A DNA stretch of 64,000 nt from [Zimmermannella] faecalis ATCC 13722 (GCF_000381765.1 NZ_KB907074.1:372001-436000); one strand, 5' to 3'; positions 32,796 to 42,373 are shown, counted from the stretch's first letter. Notes: generated from the letters alone by a model not told the origin. Numbers and translations are program-made.

Positions 32796-32869
32796 TGGGC
32801 CCGGAGGGACTCGAACCCCCGACTCCCTGGGTGTAAACCAAGTGCTCTAACCAACTGAGCTACGAGCCC
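32796..32869 (-). tRNA. tRNA-Val (anticodon TAC)
   Basis: A 74-nt cloverleaf. The acceptor arm GGGCTCG pairs with CGGGCCC (one G-U), the D-arm is GCTCAGTTGGTTAGAGC, the anticodon stem CTTGG/CCAGG holds loop TTTACAC (anticodon TAC), and the T-arm contains TTCGAGT. The discriminator is A and CCA is not encoded. Confidence 0.95.
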
Positions 32870-32880
32870 GCAGGCATCAA

Positions 32881-33363
32881 CTATAGCGGCGTCGAGGTGT
32901 CCGCCGCCCACTCGATGCCGCGCAGGTGATCGTGAAGCTCGCGCGACTCCCCCGCCGCCGAACCTGCCACGAGCACGCGCGTCCCATCGGCACGGATCGC
33001 CCAAGTGCGGCGCAGTGACGTGCCGAGTTCGTCATCGAACGACCCGAGCAGCGAGGAGATCGCGCCGTGCGGCCAATGGTCCGACACGCCGATCAGGCGA
33101 CCTGACGCATCCGATGCTGCAAGCCAGGCGGCGAGCGTTGCGGGCGAATCGCAGGACACCACCAGTAGTTGGACGCCGAGTTGCTCGGCGCGCACCGCGA
33201 GCTCGGCGAACTCGCGAACCTCATCGGTGCACACGGGGGTAAACGCCCCGGGGACGAACATGAGTACTCGCGGGGACCCGGGGCCAAGCACGGTGACGCG
33301 GTCGCCGCGGTTGGTCGGAGCAGTGATGGAGCTGTCGCCGGTCACGGTGAAGGTCGGTTCCAC
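32881..33363 (-). CDS. Peroxiredoxin (AhpC/TSA, AhpE-like)
   Basis: A 160-residue thiol peroxidase. The peroxidatic cysteine is in the canonical [15 protein letters not shown], with T and the later Arg of the active site; a second cysteine (VVSCDSP, ~25 residues on) is not at a classic resolving position, so it is probably a 1-Cys or atypical enzyme reduced by a mycothiol or thioredoxin system. It starts at GTG 33363 and is divergent from aceE. tRNA-Val lies just downstream on the same strand. Confidence 0.88.
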   Translation of the reverse strand: MEPTFTVTGDSSITAPTNRGDRVTVLGPGSPRVLMFVPGAFTPVCTDEVREFAELAVRAEQLGVQLLVVSCDSPATLAAWLAASDASGRLIGVSDHWPHGAISSLLGSFDDELGTSLRRTWAIRADGTRVLVAGSAAGESRELHDHLRGIEWAADTSTPL

Positions 33364-33448
33364 AGCCGAAGATTGGCACTTTAGGGTGCGAAGATGCTGA
33401 ACTAGCTAATTCCTCAACCAAGTGCACAAGTTCGTTGTCGGAAGTCGC

Positions 33449-33454
33449 TAGGCT
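33449..33454 (+). promoter_or_regulatory. Candidate -10 element for aceE
   Basis: TAGGCT, implying a leader of roughly 65-70 nt to GTG 33528. No convincing -35. Confidence 0.35.
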
Positions 33455-33527
33455 GTTGTGGTGGCGCAACATCGCAACCCGGTGGTGCGGCATCACATGC
33501 GCTTCCATGACAACGAAAGAGGTCAAC

Positions 33528-36257
33528 GTGGCACTCCACATTTCCGACCCGTACTCAGAGGACTACGTCGACACCGACCCGCAAGAAACTGCGGAGTGGA
33601 AAGAATCGCTTGATGCGGTGATCAAGGAACGCGGCCACCAGCGTGCCCGCGAAATGATGTTGGCCCTGCTGCAGCGCTCGCGCGAGCAGCACCTGGGCGT
33701 GCCGATGCATCCCGTCACCGACTACATCAACACGATCGCTCCCGAAGACGAGCCCGAGTTCCCCGGTGACGAATCGATCGAGCGCACGTACCGTCGCTGG
33801 ATTCGCTGGAACGCCGCGATGACGGTGCAGAACTCGCAGAAGGCGAGCATCAGCGTCGGTGGCCACATCAGCTCGTACGCCGCACAGGCGACGCTCTACG
33901 AGGTTGGCCTCAACCACTTCTTCAAGGGCTACGACCACCCGGATGGGCCCGACCAGGTCTACTTCCAAGGCCACGCCGCCCCCGGTAACTACGGCCGCGC
34001 GTACCTCGAGGGACGCCTCACCGAGGAAAACCTCAACTCGTTCCGTCAGGAAGCCTCGAAGGCGCCCGACGGCCTCAGCTCATACCCGCACCCGCGCCTC
34101 ATGCCCGATTTCTGGCAGTTCCCGACCGTGTCGATGGGTATCGGCCCGATGAACGCCATCTGGCAGGCCCAGTACAACAAGTACCTCACGAACCGCGGCA
34201 TTAAGGATGCTTCGGGCTCGCACGTGTGGGCGTTCCTCGGCGACGGCGAGATGGATGAGCCCGAGTCGCGTGGCCAGCTGCAGGTCGCAGCGAACTATGA
34301 GCTCGACAACCTCACCTTCGTCGTGAACTGCAACCTCCAGCGCCTCGACGGCCCGGTGCGCGGTAACGGGAAGATCGTGCAGGAGCTCGAGTCGTTCTTC
34401 CGCGGTGCCGGCTGGAACGTCATCAAGGTCGTGTGGGGCCGTGAGTGGGACGACCTGCTCGCGAACGACAAGTCGGGCGGCCTCCTCCGCCTCATGAACG
34501 AAACCCCCGACGGCGACTTCCAGACCTACAAGGCGGAGTCGGGCAAGTACGTGCGCGACAACTTCTTCGGCCGCGACCCCGAGGCGCTCAAGCTCGTCGA
34601 AAACTACACCGACGACCAGATCTGGGGCCTCAAGCGCGGTGGTCACGACTACCGCAAGGTCTACGCCGCCTACAAGGCCGCGACCGAGCACAAGGGTCAG
34701 CCAACCGTCATCCTCGCGCACACGGTCAAGGGCTACGGCCTCGGCACCCACTTCGAGGGCCGCAACGCGACCCACCAGATGAAGAAGCTCACGCTCGACG
34801 ACCTCAAGACGTTCCGCGACTCGCTGCAGATCCCGATCGCTGACAAGGACCTCGAGGCCGACCTCTACAGCATCCCCTACTACCGCCCTGACGAGTCGAA
34901 CGAGGCCCTGCAGTACCTGCGCGAGCGTCGCCGCGAGCTCGGCGGATTCGTGCCGGAGCGCCGCAGCAAGTTCACGCAGATCGAGCTGCCGGAAGAGAAG
35001 ACCTACGCGATCGCGAAGAAGGGCTCGGGCAACCAGCCCGTGGCGACGACGATGGGCTTCGTGCGCCTGCTCAAGGACCTCATGCGCTCGGGCGAGTTTG
35101 GTCGTCGCATCGTGCCGATCATTCCCGACGAGGCGCGCACCTTTGGTCTCGACGCGTTCTTCCCGACCGCGAAGATCTACAACCCGCACGGCCAGCAGTA
35201 CACCGCGGTCGACCGCGAGCTCCTGCTCGCCTACCGCGAGTCGCCGCAGGGCCAGCTCATGCACGTCGGTATCAACGAGGCGGGTGCCGTCTCATCGATG
35301 ACCGCCGTTGGCACGTCGTACTCGACGCACGGCGAGCTCATGGTGCCGATGTACATCTTCTACTCGATGTTCGGCTTCCAGCGCACCGGCGACGGTTTCT
35401 GGGCCGCTGCCGACCAGCTCACGCGCGGTTTCATCCTCGGCGCCACCGCCGGCCGCACGACGCTCACCGGTGAGGGCCTCCAGCACATGGACGGCCACTC
35501 GCACATCATCGCGAGCACGAACCCGGCAGTCGTCTCGTACGACCCGGCCTACGTGTACGAAATCGGCCACATCATGCGTGCCGGTATCGAGCGCATGTAC
35601 GGCGGGAACCACCCCGACCCGAACGTCATGTACTACATCACGATGTACAACGAGCCGATGGCGCAGCCGGCCGAGCCGGAGGGCCTCGACGTCGATGGCG
35701 TCGTGAAGGGCATCTACTACCTCAAGGCGCCGACCCAGGCGTCGGGCCCCGAGGCGCAACTGCTCGCGTCGGGTGTCGCCGTGCCGTGGGCTCTGCACGC
35801 GCAGGAGATCCTCGCCGAGGAGTGGGGCGTTCGCGCACACGTCTGGTCGGTCACGAGTTGGCAGGAACTTCGCCGCGATGGCCTCGAGGCGAACGAGCAC
35901 AACTGGACCAAGCCGAGTGAGGAGCCGCGTGTGCCGTACCTGCGCAACAAGCTCCAGAGCTCGAACGGTGTGTTCCTCGGTGTGTCGGACTACAACCACC
36001 AGCTGCCCGACATGGTGCGCGAGTTCGTGCCCGGCGACTACGCGACCCTCGGCGCCGACGGGTTCGGTATCTCGGACACGCGCCCGGCCGCACGTCGCTT
36101 CTACAAGATCGATGCGCACTCGATCGTGGTTCGTACCCTCTCGGAGCTCGCCCGCCGTGGCGAGGTCGACGCGGGCGTCGTGCAGACCGCCATCGACCGC
36201 TACGACCTGAACAACCCGTCGGCGGGCCAGTCGGGCACGGCCGGCGGCGACTCCTAG
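33528..36257 (+). CDS. aceE: Pyruvate dehydrogenase E1 component, homodimeric
   Basis: A 909-residue thiamine-diphosphate enzyme that decarboxylates pyruvate and acetylates the lipoyl group of E2. The ThDP motif runs from [17 protein letters not shown] to [11 protein letters not shown]; other family stretches are [26 protein letters not shown] and the C-terminal [17 protein letters not shown] 33528 is chosen because AAAGAGG lies 5 nt upstream and the protein starts close to the family's [18 protein letters not shown] 33507 is an alternative adding seven residues. The E2 and E3 genes are at 9.7-12.5 kb. The PucR-type regulator follows after 18 bp. Confidence 0.95.
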   Translation: MALHISDPYSEDYVDTDPQETAEWKESLDAVIKERGHQRAREMMLALLQRSREQHLGVPMHPVTDYINTIAPEDEPEFPGDESIERTYRRWIRWNAAMTVQNSQKASISVGGHISSYAAQATLYEVGLNHFFKGYDHPDGPDQVYFQGHAAPGNYGRAYLEGRLTEENLNSFRQEASKAPDGLSSYPHPRLMPDFWQFPTVSMGIGPMNAIWQAQYNKYLTNRGIKDASGSHVWAFLGDGEMDEPESRGQLQVAANYELDNLTFVVNCNLQRLDGPVRGNGKIVQELESFFRGAGWNVIKVVWGREWDDLLANDKSGGLLRLMNETPDGDFQTYKAESGKYVRDNFFGRDPEALKLVENYTDDQIWGLKRGGHDYRKVYAAYKAATEHKGQPTVILAHTVKGYGLGTHFEGRNATHQMKKLTLDDLKTFRDSLQIPIADKDLEADLYSIPYYRPDESNEALQYLRERRRELGGFVPERRSKFTQIELPEEKTYAIAKKGSGNQPVATTMGFVRLLKDLMRSGEFGRRIVPIIPDEARTFGLDAFFPTAKIYNPHGQQYTAVDRELLLAYRESPQGQLMHVGINEAGAVSSMTAVGTSYSTHGELMVPMYIFYSMFGFQRTGDGFWAAADQLTRGFILGATAGRTTLTGEGLQHMDGHSHIIASTNPAVVSYDPAYVYEIGHIMRAGIERMYGGNHPDPNVMYYITMYNEPMAQPAEPEGLDVDGVVKGIYYLKAPTQASGPEAQLLASGVAVPWALHAQEILAEEWGVRAHVWSVTSWQELRRDGLEANEHNWTKPSEEPRVPYLRNKLQSSNGVFLGVSDYNHQLPDMVREFVPGDYATLGADGFGISDTRPAARRFYKIDAHSIVVRTLSELARRGEVDAGVVQTAIDRYDLNNPSAGQSGTAGGDS

Positions 36258-36275
36258 GAAGCACACCAGCGCTCC

Positions 36276-37487
36276 ATGACGCCAACGAACAGCAAAGACC
36301 GCGAGGTCGCCTGGCTCCGTAGCATTACGGGCGACCTCGCCACGACCGTCCTGCGCCGGATGGAGTTGACGCTCCCCTGGTTTGCCGACATGCCTCCGGG
36401 CCGCCGCAGCGCGGTCGGCATGGTCGCGCAGTCGGGGATCTCGGCGATCGTGTCGTGGTTCGAGGATGAGGGCGGCGCACCCTGGGTCGCGCGTGACGTG
36501 TTCGACACGGCGCCCCGCGAGCTGTTGCGATCGGTCAGCCTGCAGCAGACGCTGCAGCTCATCCACGTGGTCGTTGACGTCTTTGAGGAGCGTGTTGCGA
36601 ACGCCTCGGCCGAGATCCGCGAGGGCGTGTTGCGGTACTCCCGCGACATCGCCTTCGCGGCGGCCGAGGTGTACGCCCGCGCAGCAGAACAGCGCGGGCT
36701 CTGGGATGCGCGACTCGAGGCGCTCGTCGTCGACTCGATCCTCACGGGCGAGCACGACGCGGAGCTGCCAAGCCGCATCGCGGCGCTAGGTTGGAGCGGG
36801 CACGGCGAGGTCGCGGTGCTGGTTGGCACGACCCCGAGGGTGCTCGAGGTCGATCAGCTGCGGCGCACCGCGCGGCACAATCAGGCCGACCTCCTCGTCG
36901 GCGTACAGGGCAACCGGCTCGTGCCCGTCATTGGGCGCGCGAAGCCGAGCGTGGAGTTTGAGGAAGAGCCGATTTCGTTCCTCGAGATGGCGACCCTGCT
37001 TGAGGGTGGTTTTGGCGAGGGCCGGCTCGTGCTCGGCCCCGAAGTCGCGAACGTCGTGCGGGCATCCATGAGTGCGCGTGCCGCGCTCGCCGCGTTCTCG
37101 GTTGCGGGCGCGTACCGTCGAGTCGAACGCCCGATTCTCGCCGATGATCTGCTTCCCGAGCGTGCCCTCGCCGGTGACCCGCTCGCGCGGCAGGCGCTCG
37201 TGCAACGGGTCTACCTGCCGCTCGCCGACCACCAGTCCGACCTCCTCACGACCCTCTGGTGCTACCTCGACAACGGCCGTTCGCTCGAGGCGACCGCACG
37301 CGAACTCTTCGTGCACCCGAACACCGTGCGGTACCGGCTCAAGCGCATCAGCGAGGTCATCGGTTGGGACGCGACCGGTGCCCGCGAGGCATTGATTTTG
37401 CAGTCCGCGCTCATTCTCGGCCGCATCGCCGACTCAAATTCGAATGACGGGCGCGCCGCGGCGAAGCCGACGAAGCGCTCCCGCTAG
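36276..37487 (+). CDS. fasR: PucR-type transcriptional regulator, FasR-like
   Basis: A 403-residue regulator. The N-terminal ~300 residues match no obvious ligand domain by eye; the C-terminus has a PucR/CdaR-type helix-turn-helix: LLTTLWCYLDNGRSLEATAR then FVHPNTVRYRLKRISEVIG. Its place directly before fabD-fabH-acpP-fabF is that of FasR, an activator of the fatty-acid synthase operon described in Streptomyces, so an acyl-responsive regulator of the following genes is the best inference. It lies 18 bp after aceE and 65 bp before fabD. Confidence 0.82.
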   Translation: MTPTNSKDREVAWLRSITGDLATTVLRRMELTLPWFADMPPGRRSAVGMVAQSGISAIVSWFEDEGGAPWVARDVFDTAPRELLRSVSLQQTLQLIHVVVDVFEERVANASAEIREGVLRYSRDIAFAAAEVYARAAEQRGLWDARLEALVVDSILTGEHDAELPSRIAALGWSGHGEVAVLVGTTPRVLEVDQLRRTARHNQADLLVGVQGNRLVPVIGRAKPSVEFEEEPISFLEMATLLEGGFGEGRLVLGPEVANVVRASMSARAALAAFSVAGAYRRVERPILADDLLPERALAGDPLARQALVQRVYLPLADHQSDLLTTLWCYLDNGRSLEATARELFVHPNTVRYRLKRISEVIGWDATGAREALILQSALILGRIADSNSNDGRAAAKPTKRSR

Positions 37488-37516
37488 CGTTACGAACGCC
37501 CAGTTCACCCTCACCT

Positions 37517-37544
37517 TCTGAGCAAGCAACTCTGAGCAAGAAAC
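37517..37544 (+). repeat. Tandem 14-bp direct repeat upstream of fabD
   Basis: TCTGAGCAAGCAAC (37517-37530) is followed directly by TCTGAGCAAGAAAC (37531-37544), 13 of 14 identical, ending 8 bp before the fabD start. It may be an operator (for example for FasR) or a leader element. Confidence 0.6.
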
Positions 37545-37552
37545 TTCACCAC

Positions 37553-38479
37553 ATGACGATCTTTACTTTTCCCGGGCAGGGCTCGCAGAAGCCCGGCTTC
37601 CTCGCGCCGTGGCTCGAGGATGCAACCCAGCGCGCACGCCTCACCGAGCTGAGCGACGCGGTCGGCGTCGACCTCGTCGCGCACGGCACCGAGTCCGATG
37701 CCGAGACGATCCGCGACACGGCGATTGCCCAGCCCCTCATCGTCGCGGCGGGCATTTTGACCTGGGATGCCCTGGTGGCGTCGGGCGCGAACCTCGACGG
37801 TGTCGAGGTGGCCGGCCACTCGGTCGGCGAGATCGCGGCGGCCTACGCGGCTGGCATCTTCGACGCCGCGACCGCCCTCGCTTTCGTCTCGCGCCGCGCC
37901 ACGCTCATGGCCGCCGATGCCGCGAAGGTCACCACAGGCATGTCGGCAGTGCTCGGCGGCGACGAGGCCGATGTCGTCGCGCGCCTCACGGAGCTTGACC
38001 TCGAGCCCGCCAACTTCAACGGCGGCGGCCAGATCGTCGCGGCGGGCGCCCCCGAGGCGCTCGAGGCGCTCCGCGCGGAGCCTGCCGCCGGCACGCGCGT
38101 GATTCCCCTGAAGGTCGCCGGGGCCTTCCACACTCGATTCATGGCCGACGCACACGACGCCCTCGCAGAACGCATTGACGACTTCGCGGTCGCCGACCCC
38201 GTGCGGGGCATCTACACGAACTTCGATGGCACGCGTATTGAGTCCGGTGCTAAGTACCGTCGTCTCCTCGTCGACCAAGTCAATCGCCCCGTGCGCTGGG
38301 ATGCGTGCATGGCCGCATTCGTCGACGCCGGCCACGAGACGCTCGTTGAGGCGGCACCGGCGGGTACGCTCGTCGGGCTCGCAAAGCGCGGGATGCGCGG
38401 TACGAAGGGACTCGCCGTGAACGTGCCAGCAGATATCGACGCGATTGTCACCGCGCTCGCCGGAGAGGACGAAGCATGA
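37553..38479 (+). CDS. fabD: Malonyl-CoA:ACP transacylase
   Basis: A 308-residue enzyme that loads malonyl from CoA onto ACP. It has the opening FPGQGSQKPGF, the active-site serine in AGHSVGEIAAAYAAG, and the catalytic His in GAFHTRFM. No ribosome site is obvious before ATG 37553; a tandem repeat occupies that place. The stop overlaps the fabH start (ATGA, 38476-38479). First enzyme gene of the type II fatty-acid synthase operon. Confidence 0.95.
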   Translation: MTIFTFPGQGSQKPGFLAPWLEDATQRARLTELSDAVGVDLVAHGTESDAETIRDTAIAQPLIVAAGILTWDALVASGANLDGVEVAGHSVGEIAAAYAAGIFDAATALAFVSRRATLMAADAAKVTTGMSAVLGGDEADVVARLTELDLEPANFNGGGQIVAAGAPEALEALRAEPAAGTRVIPLKVAGAFHTRFMADAHDALAERIDDFAVADPVRGIYTNFDGTRIESGAKYRRLLVDQVNRPVRWDACMAAFVDAGHETLVEAAPAGTLVGLAKRGMRGTKGLAVNVPADIDAIVTALAGEDEA

Positions 38480-39477
38480 CCCCACAGCTGCAGCAGGCAA
38501 CTGGCCCGCAGTTCACGCGTATCCACAGCCTCGGGGCCTACCGTGGCGAGCTCGTCGTCACGAACGACGACATCGCGGGCCCCATCAACTCGTCGGACGA
38601 GTGGATTCGCCAACGCACCGGCATCATTACCCGCCGGCGGGCGACCGACGACGTCTCGGTGATTGATATGGGTATCGCCGCAGCGAACGAGGCGCTCGAG
38701 CGCGCAGGCCTCGACGCGAGTCGGGTCGGTGCCGTCATCGTCGCGACCATCACGAACGTTATGCAGACCCCGGCCGCGGCGACCCGCATTGCCGACGGCA
38801 TCGGCGCGACGCCGGCTGCTGCCTACGACATCTCCGCGGGCTGTGCTGGCTACTGCTACGGCATCACGCAGGCCGACTCGCTCGTGCGCACCGGCGTGGC
38901 CGAGTACGTGCTCGTGATCGGTACCGAGAAGCTCTCTGACGTCATCTCGCCCACCGACCGCTCCATCTCGTTCCTGCTCGGTGACGGCGCCGGGGCGGCA
39001 CTCATCGGCCCAGCCGACGAAGCCGGCATCTCCGAGTCGGTCATCGGCTCTGATGGCAGCAAGTGGGATGCGGTGTCGATGAGCAATGAGCTGCGCGAGT
39101 ACCAGCGCGGCGAGTCCGAGTGGCCCACGCTGCGCCAGGACGGCAAGGCGGTCTTCCGCTGGGCCGTGTGGGAGATGGCAAAGGCCGCGCGCGAGGCGCT
39201 CGACCGCGCTGGCATCACAGCCGACGACCTCGCGGCGTTCATCCCCCACCAGGCGAACATGCGCATCATCGACGAGTTCGCGAAGCAGCTCGGCGTGCCC
39301 GAATCGGTCGTGATCGCCCGCGACATTGCCGAGATGGGCAACACGTCGGCGGCGTCGATCCCGCTCGCGACACATCGCCTGCTCGAAGAACATCCCGAGC
39401 TCTCGGGCGGCCTCGCGCTGCAGATCGGTTTCGGCGCGGGCCTCGCCTACGCCGCACAGGTCGTGCGACTGCCGTAG
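38476..39477 (+). CDS. fabH: Beta-ketoacyl-ACP synthase III
   Basis: A 333-residue condensing enzyme that starts fatty-acid synthesis from acyl-CoA and malonyl-ACP. The catalytic triad is visible: Cys in DISAGCAGYCYGI, His in IPHQANMRI and Asn in GNTSAAS. In actinobacteria FabH usually takes branched starters, fitting iso/anteiso lipids; that preference is inferred. Translationally coupled to fabD by a 4-bp overlap. Confidence 0.95.
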   Translation: MTPQLQQATGPQFTRIHSLGAYRGELVVTNDDIAGPINSSDEWIRQRTGIITRRRATDDVSVIDMGIAAANEALERAGLDASRVGAVIVATITNVMQTPAAATRIADGIGATPAAAYDISAGCAGYCYGITQADSLVRTGVAEYVLVIGTEKLSDVISPTDRSISFLLGDGAGAALIGPADEAGISESVIGSDGSKWDAVSMSNELREYQRGESEWPTLRQDGKAVFRWAVWEMAKAAREALDRAGITADDLAAFIPHQANMRIIDEFAKQLGVPESVVIARDIAEMGNTSAASIPLATHRLLEEHPELSGGLALQIGFGAGLAYAAQVVRLP

Positions 39478-39501
39478 TCGCCGCGACGCCAGACCACCCG
39501 T

Positions 39502-39528
39502 CCATCCAACCAATCCATCCAATCCGAT
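39502..39528 (+). repeat. Short ATCCA-type repeats in fabH-acpP spacer
   Basis: The 102-bp spacer has near-tandem units CCATCCAAC / CCATCCAAT followed by GGATGTCCATCC. Meaning unknown; it may mark an internal promoter or operator for acpP. Confidence 0.4.
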
Positions 39529-39579
39529 GTGGATGTCCATCCGGGCACTCGCATCTGCCACCAACACAAGGAGAACACC

Positions 39580-39831
39580 ATGGCACTCTCGAACGACGAA
39601 ATCCTGGCCGGCCTCGCCGAGCTCGTGAACGAAGAGACCGGCATTGCGGCCGACACCGTGACCGGCGACAAGTCGTTCACCGACGACCTCGACATCGACT
39701 CGATCTCGATGATGACCATCGTCGTCAACGCAGAGTCGAAGTTCGACGTCGAGATTCCCGACTCGGAGGTTGAGAACCTCAAGACCGTGCAGGACGCGGT
39801 CGACTACATCGCCAAGGCCCAAGCGGCGTAG
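39580..39831 (+). CDS. acpP: Acyl carrier protein
   Basis: An 83-residue acidic helical carrier. The phosphopantetheine serine lies in DLDIDSISMM (family DSL varied to DSI). AAGGAG precedes the ATG by 6 nt, a strong site suited to high expression. A 14-bp hairpin follows the stop codon before fabF and may limit read-through or protect the 3' end. Confidence 0.96.
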   Translation: MALSNDEILAGLAELVNEETGIAADTVTGDKSFTDDLDIDSISMMTIVVNAESKFDVEIPDSEVENLKTVQDAVDYIAKAQAA

Positions 39832-39836
39832 TGCGT

Positions 39837-39874
39837 CGGTGGTGAGCCCCTCCCTCGCGTGGGGCTCACCACCG
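39837..39874 (+). terminator. 14-bp hairpin between acpP and fabF
   Basis: Arms 39837-39850 and 39861-39874 are perfect, loop 10 nt. It is inside an operon and starts 6 nt after the acpP stop, so it is more likely a partial terminator or mRNA stabiliser than a full stop. Confidence 0.7.
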
Positions 39875-39920
39875 CAACATCTGCGCCCCGAACTTGGTCC
39901 CACAAGGAAAAGCGACGTTC

Positions 39921-41174
39921 ATGACGAAAAAGATCGTGATCACCGGTATCGGTGCGTTCACGCCGCTTGCGGCGAACGCACCCGATTCCTGGGCCGCCCT
40001 GCTGCGCGGCGAATCTGGCGCGCGCAGCCTGCCGCCCGAAACCACGCAGAAGTACGAGATCGACCTGCCCGTGACCTTTGCCGCCACGGTGAAGGAATCC
40101 CCCTACGACCACCTCGAGCGAGTCCAGGCCAAGCGCCTCGACCCCTCGAGCCAATACGCGCTCATCGCCGGGCGGGAAGCATTCGCCGACGCGGGGCTTG
40201 AGAAGGGCTCCATCGAGCCCGAACGACTGCTCGTCGATTGGGCGACCGGCATCGGTGGCGTCTGGACGCTGCTTGACGCCTGGGACACCCTGCGTGAGCG
40301 CGGCCCACGCCGCGTCATGCCGCTCACGGTTCCGATGCTCATGCCGAACGGCCCGGGGGCCGCGATCGGCATGGACCTCGAGGCGCGCGCGGGCATCCGC
40401 ACCGTCGTCTCGGCCTGCGCGTCGAGCACCGAATCGGTGATCAACGCCTATGAGCACCTGCAGTCGGGCGTTGCTGACGTCGTGATCGCGGGTGGCTCGG
40501 AGGCCGCCGTGCATCCGCTGCCGATCGCGGCGTTTGCTGCCATGCAGGCGCTGTCGAAGCGCAATGACGACCCGGCGCACGCCTCGCGTCCCTACGACAC
40601 CGACCGCGATGGTTTCGTGCTGGGCGAGGGCGCGGCCGCGCTCGTGCTTGAAACCGAGGAGCACGCGCTCGCGCGCGGGGCGAAGATCTACGCCGAGGTG
40701 GCAGGCGGCGGCGTGACCGCTGACGCGTACCACATCACGGCCCCTGAGCCCGAGGGCGCGGGTGCTTCGCGTGCCGTCGAGCAGGCCCTTGCGGTCGCCG
40801 GCGCGACCGCGACCGACGTCGTACACATTAACGCGCACGCGACGTCGACTCCCGTCGGCGACATCGCCGAATACAACGCGTTCAAGCGCGTGCTTGGTGA
40901 GCACGTGCACGACGTGCCGGTCTCGGCAACGAAGGCGTCGACCGGGCACCTGCTCGGTGGCGCCGGCGCGGTCGAGGCGATGTTCACCGCGCTCGCGCTG
41001 CGCGACAACGTGCTCCCGCCGACGATCAACATCGAGCACCTCGACGACGAGATCCCGCTGGACGTCGTTACCGAGGCACGTGAGGTTGATCTGCCGGTGG
41101 GTGGCCTCGCGATCTCGACCTCGTTCGGGTTCGGCGGCCACAACGCCGTGCTGGCGTTGCGCAAGTACGCCTAG
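39921..41174 (+). CDS. fabF: Beta-ketoacyl-ACP synthase II
   Basis: A 417-residue condensing enzyme that elongates acyl-ACP. Active-site Cys is in VVSACASSTES, the two His in NAHATSTPVGD and KASTGHLLGGAGAVEA; the C-terminal GFGGHNAVL is also typical. ATG 39921 follows AAGGAAAA and gives the standard TKKIVITGIGAFTP opening; the longer frame from 39894 is not needed. Last gene of the fab operon. Confidence 0.95.
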   Translation: MTKKIVITGIGAFTPLAANAPDSWAALLRGESGARSLPPETTQKYEIDLPVTFAATVKESPYDHLERVQAKRLDPSSQYALIAGREAFADAGLEKGSIEPERLLVDWATGIGGVWTLLDAWDTLRERGPRRVMPLTVPMLMPNGPGAAIGMDLEARAGIRTVVSACASSTESVINAYEHLQSGVADVVIAGGSEAAVHPLPIAAFAAMQALSKRNDDPAHASRPYDTDRDGFVLGEGAAALVLETEEHALARGAKIYAEVAGGGVTADAYHITAPEPEGAGASRAVEQALAVAGATATDVVHINAHATSTPVGDIAEYNAFKRVLGEHVHDVPVSATKASTGHLLGGAGAVEAMFTALALRDNVLPPTINIEHLDDEIPLDVVTEAREVDLPVGGLAISTSFGFGGHNAVLALRKYA

Positions 41175-41198
41175 CTACACCGCAACCGCGCCGTTTCC

Positions 41199-41228
41199 GG
41201 GCCGGGTCGACATCAGTCGGCCCGGCCC
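41199..41228. terminator. 13-bp hairpin between fabF and DUF2207-like gene
   Basis: Arms 41199-41211 and 41216-41228 with one G-U pair, loop ATCA. It overlaps the last codons of the minus-strand gene and ends the fab operon. Confidence 0.75.
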
Positions 41229-42361
41229 GCAAACGATGCGATGGCACCGATCACGCGCAACACCTGCATGACGATGGCGAGCACCTCCATGACCGTCACG
41301 AGCCCCTCGAGGGTGGTCCCGAGTGCCTCAAGCTGCTGGACCTGCACCCCGCCGTCAAACTGGGCGAACTCGGCCGCCCACTGCTTCTGCTGACCAAACA
41401 GCACCGCGTAGGGCAGCAGTTCTTCAGTGAGCACGACGTAGTCGAGCTGTGCCTGTGCGACCGGGCTGGATGCGCTCGGTCGCACCTCGAGCCCGAGCGC
41501 CTGCCCCGCGGGCGTGAGCTCGCCGGCTGGCGTCCGCAACGCAGTTTGCGGCGACTGCGTCATGCGCAGGCGCTCTTGCTCACCGAGGCGCACGTATTCG
41601 CGAAGACCGGAAAGGCGTGTTCGGAGTTCTTTCCCCCCAGGCGTGAAGCGCAGAATCGGCGGGGCGGCGAGGAACAATATGCCGAAATACGCCGCAAGAA
41701 ACAGCGGTGCCACGGCGACGAACCACCAATCGCCCTGGAGCCCCGCACCGATCGTGAGTGCGGGAATTACGACGAACCCGCCAAGAAACATGAGCGAGAG
41801 CAGCCCCAGGAATACTCCGTTTTGCACGCGCTTTGCGATTCCCGCCTGCTTCAACGCATTTCGTGAATTCTCAAAGAATCGCGCAAGCTGTCGCCGCTGA
41901 TACCTCCGATCGGCGCCCTTACCTTTGAGGAAGTAGAGGTCGGGGAGATCCTGTCCCGGGATCGGTGTCATACCGAGTTCCGCGAGACCCTCGTGATAGC
42001 GGCGGAGTTGCCGCGGCGTCGGCTTCGTTGGCCGGAGGCTGTTCAGCAGCATGCGCTCTTGCGCGGTCGTGCCGTGCCCGAGTTGGGCCTCGATCGCGAC
42101 CGGGCCGGTCTTCCCCTGCGGTGCGAGCACCCGTACCCGCCCCCGAACGGCCATCTGCACGATGGCGGCCGCCACGGTGCGGCGATCCGCGCGTGCGAGC
42201 AGGCCGTGCATGATGACGTCGCCCTCGGGCGGCTGATACTCGGCGATGCGATAGCGCGGGAGTCCGCTACTCACGGCGCGCGACCAGAGTGCAAGCCCGA
42301 GCATGACGAGCCCCCACACCGTGAGGATTACGAGAAATCCGGTTACGACCTTTGCGTCCAC
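41213..42361 (-). CDS. DUF2207-like membrane protein (C-terminal type)
   Basis: A 382-residue membrane protein with an N-terminal helix (VTGFLVILTVWGLVMLGLAL), two central helices (about residues 187-240), and a soluble C-terminal part. YHEGLAELG, LREYVRLGEQERLRM and LLPYAVLFGQQKQWAAEF are typical of the C-terminal half of DUF2207 proteins, but the extracellular DUF2207 beta-domain and signal peptide of full-length members are missing. Function unknown. It starts at GTG 42361; the -10 element for it contains the stop codon of the upstream DUF3145 gene. Confidence 0.78.
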   Translation of the reverse strand: MDAKVVTGFLVILTVWGLVMLGLALWSRAVSSGLPRYRIAEYQPPEGDVIMHGLLARADRRTVAAAIVQMAVRGRVRVLAPQGKTGPVAIEAQLGHGTTAQERMLLNSLRPTKPTPRQLRRYHEGLAELGMTPIPGQDLPDLYFLKGKGADRRYQRRQLARFFENSRNALKQAGIAKRVQNGVFLGLLSLMFLGGFVVIPALTIGAGLQGDWWFVAVAPLFLAAYFGILFLAAPPILRFTPGGKELRTRLSGLREYVRLGEQERLRMTQSPQTALRTPAGELTPAGQALGLEVRPSASSPVAQAQLDYVVLTEELLPYAVLFGQQKQWAAEFAQFDGGVQVQQLEALGTTLEGLVTVMEVLAIVMQVLRVIGAIASFAGRAD

Positions 42362-42367
42362 CCGGCG

Positions 42368-42373
42368 AGACTA
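42368..42373 (-). promoter_or_regulatory. -10 element, leaderless DUF2207-like gene
   Basis: TAGTCT ends 6 nt before GTG 42361; its TAG is the stop codon of the DUF3145 gene. Confidence 0.5.

Noticed and set aside
32350-32850. A 166-codon gene upstream of tRNA-Val
   Set aside because: It starts inside the racemase gene's 5' end on the other strand and runs into the tRNA. Only the internal HNH-like remnant is meaningful.
32796-32869. Integration site (attB) of a mobile island at tRNA-Val
   Set aside because: There is no integrase, no direct repeat of the tRNA end and no foreign gene block nearby.
33507-33509. ATG 33507 as the aceE start
   Set aside because: It is in frame but lacks a ribosome site; the AAAGAGG site is placed for GTG 33528. 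Kept only as an alternative.
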